A stretch of 64,000 nt of DNA from positions 1 to 64,000 of the forward strand of contig JALQPE010000172.1 in NCBI GenBank assembly GCA_030407315.1, in the 5' to 3' direction. The notes beneath the pieces are model-generated. The model made no database searches. It was not told where the DNA came from and was given only the letters and a program-made list of their open reading frames with translations. Within the stretch, counting starts at the first letter, position 1, and each line of letters begins with the position of its first letter. Shown in pieces: positions 57,626-64,000 of this stretch. A program made the position numbers and the translations under genes. Source of the DNA: Asparagopsis taxiformis (taxonomy: Eukaryota > Rhodophyta > Florideophyceae > Bonnemaisoniales > Bonnemaisoniaceae).

Positions 57626-58675
57626 ATGAATCCCTCACTAACTCTAATCATCCTGACGCTGCAACTCGCCGCAGCTACCTTTGTCCCCGAGAATGTGCCC
57701 GGAAATTACACCCTCTTCCTTGGAACGCCTTCCTGCGCCAATTCCATCACCTTCACACGCGACGGTACCCTGCTCCCGCCCGCCACCATCTCCGTCGATG
57801 GCGTCGTCTGCACCGGCGGAATTCTGCGTCTAGCCAGTCCGACCGACGGCGACGCCTTTGCCGATATCTTCCTGGCCACCAGCGACGTCGGCGACTTTCT
57901 ACGCGGCCAATTCGATCAGCCGCTCGTCTGCGGCGACTTTGAGATCGACAGCGCCACCGAGATCAACTTTGTGAGCCCGACCAACGATGTGACCGTGAAT
58001 CTGGATGACATTGTCGGCTTCGACATCGGCGGTGCCTTTGGCTCCAACAACACTTCGTTCATGCTCCAAAAGGACACCGCCTACGTCACGCAGGGCACCG
58101 ATTGCGTGTATACGCGCCCCATCGACGAGAGCGAGAAAGAATCCTTTGACGTGTTGGACACTATCGGCGAATGTTTCCCCGGCTCGGCGACCGTTTTGTT
58201 GCAGTCCGGACAGCGCAGACGCATGCGCGATGTGCAAATCGGCGATAGTGTGCTCGTCGCACCTGGCGTGTACTCGCAGGTGTTTGCATGGACGCATCGT
58301 GATGACGCGGCCGTTTCACAAGAGTACGTGCGCATCGAGACGGAGCAGCAATCGCTTGTCGTTACCGGCGGCCATTACGTGTATGTGGGTGGGAAAACGG
58401 TGGCTGCCGCGCACGTTGTGCCGGGTGATGTGATGACCGACGCGCAAGGTAGGGACGTAACGGTCGCTTCCGTTGAACGAGCAGTCGATAGTGTTGGCCT
58501 ATATAACCCGCAAACGATTGATGGCGATATCATTGTCGATGGACTGCGATGTACGACGTACACAAAAGTGTTAAAGGCTGTCACTGCGCATAGCCTACTG
58601 GCGCCGGTGCGATTGTGGCACAAAGTGATGACATTGCTACGCGCAGCGACGGCTGCAGACTCACTCGTTTATTAG
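57626..58675 (+). CDS. Secreted Hint-domain (Hedgehog-type) protein 3 (349 aa)
   Basis: Signal peptide about 1-17. The N-terminal domain keeps the four Cys at 37, 62, 102 and 160. The Hint starts at Cys183 (CFPGSATV) and keeps QRRRMRDVQIGD, TGGHYVYV (canonical TxxH) and GLYNPQT...GDIIVDG. It is on the opposite strand from the other two, separated by the unknown membrane gene, so the cluster has probably been rearranged. The TATA box 46 bp upstream is the clearest promoter of the three. Confidence 0.9.
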   Translation: MNPSLTLIILTLQLAAATFVPENVPGNYTLFLGTPSCANSITFTRDGTLLPPATISVDGVVCTGGILRLASPTDGDAFADIFLATSDVGDFLRGQFDQPLVCGDFEIDSATEINFVSPTNDVTVNLDDIVGFDIGGAFGSNNTSFMLQKDTAYVTQGTDCVYTRPIDESEKESFDVLDTIGECFPGSATVLLQSGQRRRMRDVQIGDSVLVAPGVYSQVFAWTHRDDAAVSQEYVRIETEQQSLVVTGGHYVYVGGKTVAAAHVVPGDVMTDAQGRDVTVASVERAVDSVGLYNPQTIDGDIIVDGLRCTTYTKVLKAVTAHSLLAPVRLWHKVMTLLRAATAADSLVY

Positions 58676-58781
58676 TTTGTAGAAGTTAACTGGTAAAAAT
58701 AATCTAGTGGCGCTCGCGAGTCCAAATCAACACATGTCTTTTAATCACAAAAATACCCCAGACGAGGGTAAAACACACAAA

Positions 58782-59888
58782 TTAATCACATTGGTCTTGC
58801 GAGTCGGAGCCGATTCTTTGATCAACAAGTTTTTCCGCCCCCTCCTCCTCATCATTCAACCCTTCTAGTTCTTCAATAGCAAATTCATTCACACCATCAA
58901 TGTTCATGTCGTCCCCGTCTCCATCGCCATCGTCCGATACCATTCGATTGGTATTGGAGCGCGATCCGCCCCCAACGATTGAAACATCGGCACATTGCCA
59001 ATATTCTTCTGGAAACCTATTGCCGCCACACGAGCGTTGATTCTTGACGTAGCCAATTACTGCGCCGCCCTGCCCTCTGCACGGCGGCCATCTCGGTTTA
59101 TTGCGTCCCTGGTAATAGTCTACAATTCCGGGCGGATTGCAGCTGTTGGCCGAAGCCCAGTACCATTGCAACACACAGTGTTGGCATCTTAGATTCCTTG
59201 GTAGTTTATATTGCATAGTTCGTTTCCTGCCGCCGTACAGTACCTGTTTCTTCGGATAAGGTCCGCACGGCAGATACCAACGTTCGCGACGTGCCGTATC
59301 AATTGGTCCGCAGCCGACATTGTTGCCATTGTCGCATAATGACGGAGCTCTCTGTAGTTTTTCACAATGGCCCCTTCGGAAGCAATCGACCGAGATGTCA
59401 CCGCCGCATTTGTCTGCATTGCAGATATGAAATTCAAAGTAGCCGTTGTGATGGGCGACGACATTCACTTCGATATTGATGATCGACCCCTGACGATAGG
59501 TTCGCACCTTTCGCACATTGCGACTGGGATAAAAGTACTTTCCGCCCTTCAAATGGTCCTGTTTCTTGCCGAGTTGATCGCCACATACGCCGGCTCTCCA
59601 TCGGAAGCGTGGATTCATGGGCTCGTACGGGGTCCACATAAAGTTTGCAGCCCTTTCCAAAGAGCGTTTGCCGGAGCCTGGACGACGGCTCTTGTCGCCG
59701 GCGGGGAAATGGGCACTGAAATCGATGGGGGCATCGGGGAAGATAGTGCCGACCAGGCGATTCTGAATGCGGAGCGCTCCACGCTGTCGCGGGTCGGTCA
59801 GAACAGCATGAGCGTGAACGACATTGGGTTGTTGCAGCACAAGCAGCACAAGCAGGGTTGTGGCGAGAATGATATCAAGTCGTGACAT
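58782..59888 (-). CDS. AA15-type lytic polysaccharide monooxygenase (368 aa)
   Basis: The signal peptide (about 1-26, ending NVVHA) leaves His27 at the mature N-terminus, the first ligand of a copper histidine brace. Later signatures are AHHNGYFEFHIC (second His), YKLPRN, CQHCVLQW and a C-terminal ADVSI, a set typical of AA15 enzymes. Such enzymes oxidatively cleave cellulose or chitin; which is used here is unknown. A 60-residue acidic, Asp/Gly/Glu-rich tail follows. The start is the ATG 59888, chosen so that processing exposes His; an in-frame ATG further upstream (60011) lacks this. It converges with Hint 3. Confidence 0.9.
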   Translation of the reverse strand: MSRLDIILATTLLVLLVLQQPNVVHAHAVLTDPRQRGALRIQNRLVGTIFPDAPIDFSAHFPAGDKSRRPGSGKRSLERAANFMWTPYEPMNPRFRWRAGVCGDQLGKKQDHLKGGKYFYPSRNVRKVRTYRQGSIINIEVNVVAHHNGYFEFHICNADKCGGDISVDCFRRGHCEKLQRAPSLCDNGNNVGCGPIDTARRERWYLPCGPYPKKQVLYGGRKRTMQYKLPRNLRCQHCVLQWYWASANSCNPPGIVDYYQGRNKPRWPPCRGQGGAVIGYVKNQRSCGGNRFPEEYWQCADVSIVGGGSRSNTNRMVSDDGDGDGDDMNIDGVNEFAIEELEGLNDEEEGAEKLVDQRIGSDSQDQCD

Positions 59889-60676
59889 GATTGAATTTGC
59901 TGTGGGTGTGTCACAAATCATGGCGGTTGTATTGTTTAAGTACACAAAGTTTGGTTGAATCGGGACGAAATGTATGCAAGTCAATTGATGCGATGAAGAC
60001 GATGGTGACATGGAAATGCAGAGCGGTTATATTAATGGGCGCGCGCGCGTCTAGTGAATCGATGGCCCAGTGTACATCATCTACAATTTACATGTACGTG
60101 GAAGGGTGGCGTTGTATCGGGTGGTATTGCCCAAAGAGGCTGCGGCGTCTCGGGAGACGAGACGGGTGCGCCATGTCGGTGGTGCGGAGCAACAAGTGCG
60201 TCCTGTCCAGATTAAACGGCTGGCCGTTTGCGTGCGAGTGTTGGCGGGGGAAGCAAGTTGAGATAGCGGCTGCGCTCGCGCGCTTCGTTTGTGTACGTAA
60301 TGAAATTTTGGCTGACGGCGCGAATTGGGACCTACGTGGCAGGGAAAATTTTGACGCATCTGTCTGTCCTTCCTCTCACTTTACATCATCCGTCCACGTG
60401 TGTCATTCCCAACTATATTCGCTCTCCCTTCCACAAGTATCTCAATGTAATTCCAACCCCCTTCAACTTACACATTCTCTCGTCTCCATGCACATTGGTA
60501 CAGCGAATTAGGCCGCTCAAATCGTTGGTCTCCATCCGCGCCCACCAGACAAACGTCTGCCAGCATGTCATGACGATCTTGCGCCAGATGTCTGTATGAC
60601 GCCTAAAGACACGCCGACGCCGATTTGTCATAGTTCACTTCCATCGTTTCCATTCTTTTGTTAGTTTATTAACATG
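59889..60676. other. Intergenic, nothing recognised
   Basis: 788 bp between the LPMO start and the kinase 3' end. A long open frame on the plus strand has no ATG of good context and no motif, and was not called. Confidence 0.4.
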
Positions 60677-63205
60677 CTACGCTAGTTTCGTAAGGTTGGG
60701 CGCACTCCCCGAGTGTTCCAATCCTGTCTGCACCGCTCCACTCCGAACCACCGCTTCATCTCGATTCAGTTGTAAATCCGTCATCATATCCAACACACTA
60801 TGTTCATTCACAATTCTCTCTCTATCACCACCGGCCCCCAGTGCTGCAGGCGCTGGCGCAGGCGCAGGTACACGTTGCCAATATTTCGTTCGATTCTTCC
60901 GTCGCGCTACTTCCTTGAGTGTATTTGGAATTTCATTCTCACTCATTGCATCCATCTCGTCTAGAATATCTAACACCTCCGAAAAGCTCGGCCGCTCTCG
61001 CGGCGTCGGGTGCCAACACTGCGATATCAATGCCATCCACGAATCGGGAATTTTCACGTCCTTCGCGTATGCTGACTCACACTTGGGTCGTAGATGTTTG
61101 TCCGCCACCGCAAACGCCGCTTGAATCGGCGTCATACCTGAAAACGGCACTTCACACGAAAACAATTCCCACAAAACCACTCCGTACGAATAAACGTCTA
61201 CCCGCTCGTTGTATGGTTCATGACGAATCATTTCCGGTGCCATCCATCGATATGTTCCAGTTTCGCTTGTCATAATCCCCGATACAGATCCCGTTACCGT
61301 TCCAATCCCCCGAAAGTTGCGACTCAATCCAAAGTCGGCTATTTTCACCACTGGCCATCCCTCCTCAACCGGTCGATCCAGCAGCAAGTTTTGCGATTTC
61401 AGATCGCGGTGAATTATGTGCAATGCGTGTAGATATCGCATACCTCTCGCCATGTGCCGCGCGACGTTTCGCAGGTCCTGCAGAGAAAGGCACGTTCGCC
61501 ACGACCGCTTGCGCAGTGCTGCAAACAGACTACCGCCATGACAAAACTCCGTCAGAATACATAAATTTGGCAACGCCGTGCACGCGCCCACAAATAGCAC
61601 GATATTTGGATGGCGCAACTTGTTCAGCATGGTTACTTCCAGTCGAAAATCATGTAACACACGCCTGTCCTCCGCCGACATCGTTGTACGCGCCAAATCC
61701 TCAATCCGGTCCAGTGGCGCTTTGCAGTTTGGTGCGTTCACAGTTGCCTGCTGCTGAGGCGCGTTTGCAGACTTGGTTGGCAACTGCACTTCCGTTACAC
61801 TTCGAGTAGTTAGTTTCTTCACAGCGACCGGAGTCGAACGCCAAATGCCCTTCCACATTTCCGAAAACGCCCCCTGCCCAATCGGATGAACCAGTTGTAC
61901 TGCCGACATATCAATCTCCCATGAATGTTGAAAGTCACGAAGTGAGGTATTCAACAACGTTTCACGTCGTGCCGAATCAATCAGCGTCTTCTGCAAACGT
62001 GCCAATTCAGCTTCCAGCAATTTAACCTCATCAGAATGCTGATGGTCCGCATTTCGGGACATGATCTGTTCACCAGTGGCACGCACGCGTTTAAGGAAGT
62101 ACTTTCGAACCGTCAAACCTCTCGCATGCGCATGCGAGCGGATCTTATATATCACCCTCATCTTTGTGATATCATCCAAGGTAAGTCTTTGCAACGAATT
62201 TATGGCTTTTCGATTGCACAACGACTGAAGCCCGAGCAACCATCTGTTGAGCTGGTCGATGGAGACGCAGACGAGATCAATGGTGCGGTTACGAAAGTTG
62301 CCTTGACGGGGAGAGGGAGCGGCGAGCGGGTCTGCAACTAGGGAAAAGCACAACCATTCAGGGTCTACAAGCCGAGAGCCAAGGTCCTGAAAGACAGCCG
62401 ATTTGGGACCGAAGAGGACACCAGCAAAACGGGAAAGGCGCACGGCATCGGCTTCGCCCCAACACAAATGGGACTTGTCTTCGGAAAGATGGAAGCGGTG
62501 CCTGTAGCGTGTATCTGAAGAATAATGATATAAATGGTCACCGTCGACCAGGGAAGAGATGGCATCGTCGACAAAATTTGCAGTGACTGCTTCACTGTTG
62601 CGTCGTTCTTTCTCGCTTTCCATTCGTTGCTCTTCCTGCAGTTCTGTGAGAGCGAGATTTGACGATAATCGCTTCATGACGTTTTGACGCTGAATAGCTC
62701 GCGGTGGGAGGAGTGAAATGGGTACGCGGTGGGACAGAAGAGCATAGTTGTACAATGAATCATTGGACTGGGAGGGAGCAGGAACAGCTTCAATGTCTTG
62801 GTGGGATGAAACGGGTGCGGATTGTCTATGAGAGAGTTTAGCAGTATTGGAGTCAATCATCTGCACGAGGGTGTCATGGATCTCCTTCAATTTGGTGTCG
62901 TCTTGCAGCACGTGATTGGGGTCGGACAATGCAAACTGGTCCATAATTGAATCATTAGGCAATGTATAAATGCTAGCCTGACGAACGCTGAGAGATGTGG
63001 ATTGCAAGTAGTGGGTGAGGTCAGCGAGGAGACCATCACGTGCACGACCGAAAACGGTGAGCACGAGCTCTGTGTCTGTGTTTCCCTCATATTCAAACTC
63101 GATGATGGGGCGGGACTCACGCACGGAGAGATTGTGTAATTCGAAATGGTGGGCGGTGAGATGATTTGGCAGCGGAGTTGCAAAGTGCTGCGACGGTACG
63201 TCCAT
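60677..63205 (-). CDS. ACT-PH-Raf-like protein kinase (842 aa)
   Basis: Residues about 47-112 form an ACT-type domain (VLTVFGRARDGLLADLTHYL). Residues about 233-333 read as a PH domain (RFHLSEDKSHLCWG, then FGPKSAVFQ, and a final RWLLGLQSL helix). A coiled-coil or charged linker follows (about 385-430). The kinase (about 435-745) is Raf-like: GQGAFSEMWKG, AVKK, HRDLKSQN, DFGLSR, GTYRWMAPEM. All catalytic residues are intact. Plant ACT-Raf kinases of the STY8/17/46 group phosphorylate chloroplast transit peptides, but they lack a PH domain. The start is the ATG 63205. Confidence 0.88.
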   Translation of the reverse strand: MDVPSQHFATPLPNHLTAHHFELHNLSVRESRPIIEFEYEGNTDTELVLTVFGRARDGLLADLTHYLQSTSLSVRQASIYTLPNDSIMDQFALSDPNHVLQDDTKLKEIHDTLVQMIDSNTAKLSHRQSAPVSSHQDIEAVPAPSQSNDSLYNYALLSHRVPISLLPPRAIQRQNVMKRLSSNLALTELQEEQRMESEKERRNSEAVTANFVDDAISSLVDGDHLYHYSSDTRYRHRFHLSEDKSHLCWGEADAVRLSRFAGVLFGPKSAVFQDLGSRLVDPEWLCFSLVADPLAAPSPRQGNFRNRTIDLVCVSIDQLNRWLLGLQSLCNRKAINSLQRLTLDDITKMRVIYKIRSHAHARGLTVRKYFLKRVRATGEQIMSRNADHQHSDEVKLLEAELARLQKTLIDSARRETLLNTSLRDFQHSWEIDMSAVQLVHPIGQGAFSEMWKGIWRSTPVAVKKLTTRSVTEVQLPTKSANAPQQQATVNAPNCKAPLDRIEDLARTTMSAEDRRVLHDFRLEVTMLNKLRHPNIVLFVGACTALPNLCILTEFCHGGSLFAALRKRSWRTCLSLQDLRNVARHMARGMRYLHALHIIHRDLKSQNLLLDRPVEEGWPVVKIADFGLSRNFRGIGTVTGSVSGIMTSETGTYRWMAPEMIRHEPYNERVDVYSYGVVLWELFSCEVPFSGMTPIQAAFAVADKHLRPKCESAYAKDVKIPDSWMALISQCWHPTPRERPSFSEVLDILDEMDAMSENEIPNTLKEVARRKNRTKYWQRVPAPAPAPAALGAGGDRERIVNEHSVLDMMTDLQLNRDEAVVRSGAVQTGLEHSGSAPNLTKLA

Positions 63206-63671
63206 GGTTTGTCGCAGCAAGCTGTGTTGATGACGTTGTGCTACACAGGTCGTCAAGTTGAGCGCATCTCGCCTGTGGCCTTTTCAGAGTGTACGCGGCG
63301 AACAAGTGTGCAAACGGTAGGGCCACAGCTTGCACTGGTGCCAAGTGCTTGTCGGTTTTGTTAAATGTGATTGGTGCAAACGCACAAACCCTATGCAGTG
63401 CTCATGGACGACATGCGGACACGTGTTTTTGAAAAACGTAACGCGGGCGTCGGCCGTTTGACGCTGATATTTGTGATTTTATCTCAAATTATGGTTCAAT
63501 GAATATTCCATACGGCATGCCTCCACTGCATAAATCATTCCGTATCTCGCGTACACAAGATCGAAACTGACACTCGTGCTGCACTGGTGCAGTGGATCAC
63601 ACTGCAGTGTATGAATAACTTAGTGTCTCGCCATAAACGTGCCCGACTATCACAAACTCAACCGTGTCATG
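63206..63671. other. Intergenic, nothing recognised
   Basis: 466 bp upstream of the kinase; nothing beyond plain promoter-like sequence seen. Confidence 0.3.
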
Positions 63672-64000
63672 TTAACAACATCTACGCATGTTCAAAGTAC
63701 ACGCCGCTCGTCGTCTTGCCACATGAACGATAATCATTCGCGCGGAGAACCCGTCATCCTCAACGTCTATGACCTCATACATCCGGACAATGAGGAGGCT
63801 GTCCCGACCATAAACTGGTACTTGTACGGAGTCGGCATCGGTCTCTACCACAGTGGCGTCTCCGTATACGCCACCGAATACTGTTACGGCGGCCATCCGG
63901 AAGAGCACACGGGAGTTTTCCAAGTCCAACCGCGCAAAGCGCCAGACGCTCGCTACAGAGAATCCATTCTCATAGGACATACACATCTTTCCCGCGACCA
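63672..64000 (-). CDS. 3' end of an unknown gene running off the window
   Basis: The frame is open from the right edge to a stop at 63672, giving at least 108 codons; the first in-frame Met is at 63986, but the frame stays open beyond it. The visible part is a mixed beta-type sequence with several Gly and Val; no motif recognised. It could be an exon end or a chance frame. Confidence 0.3.
   Translation of the reverse strand, partial: VAGKMCMSYENGFSVASVWRFARLDLENSRVLFRMAAVTVFGGVYGDATVVETDADSVQVPVYGRDSLLIVRMYEVIDVEDDGFSARMIIVHVARRRAACTLNMRRCC

Noticed and set aside
59891..60511. 206-codon open frame on the plus strand
   Set aside because: It opens at a TTG, overlaps the LPMO upstream region and has no motif.

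Overview
This is nuclear DNA of a eukaryote, best explained as a red alga of the Chondrus type (inference). Genes are compact, almost all lack introns and often face each other. The set mixes plastid-lineage or plant-like families (DUF1350 hydrolase, Rubisco-methyltransferase-like SET protein, ACT plus Raf-like kinase, REVEILLE-type MYB) with general eukaryotic genes. Three secreted proteins carry a Hedgehog-type Hint domain, and there is a Ty3/gypsy chromodomain retroelement. No rRNA, tRNA or CRISPR was found.

Positions 1-14100 are a transposon nest. A gypsy element on the minus strand has an uninterrupted gag and a 1523-residue pol ending in a chromodomain. Its 5' LTR (about 8468-9199) sits inside the gag of a second gypsy element (5' LTR about 10667-11270). 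Both carry the same 18-nt primer-binding site, which fits the 3' end of tRNA-Tyr. Further right, a PIF/Harbinger-like transposase relic is split by a 1217-bp TG...CA insertion (12343-13559) with a perfect 5-bp target duplication, AAAAT. This looks like a solo LTR of a third, hairpin-rich family.

Positions 14600-52700 are a gene-dense housekeeping and regulatory region. In order: a membrane protein; a Nudix hydrolase; an ESRP-like protein (exonuclease-fold domain plus four RRMs); NDUFAF7; DLST; Hsp110 with a perfect heat-shock element upstream; a secreted Cys-containing protein; COG1; a small coiled-coil protein; a SHAQKYF MYB; LSM12 (the one clear intron-containing gene); a secreted or membrane coiled-coil protein; an ACSF3-like malonyl-CoA synthetase; casein kinase 1; IWS1; DUF1350; a PH-domain pseudokinase; a bZIP-PAS factor; the FACT subunit SSRP1/Pob3; a SET methyltransferase head-to-head with a zinc-finger/JmjC protein; and an MFS transporter.

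Positions 52800-64000 hold an extracellular/secretory cluster: three Hint proteins sharing a four-cysteine N-terminal domain, an unknown multi-span membrane protein between them, and an AA15-type copper monooxygenase. The region closes with an ACT-PH-Raf-like kinase and the 3' end of an unknown gene running off the window. The strongest candidates for new biology are the Hint cluster with its unrecognised N-terminal domain, the ESRP-like protein with an altered exonuclease site, and the two PH-containing kinase architectures.
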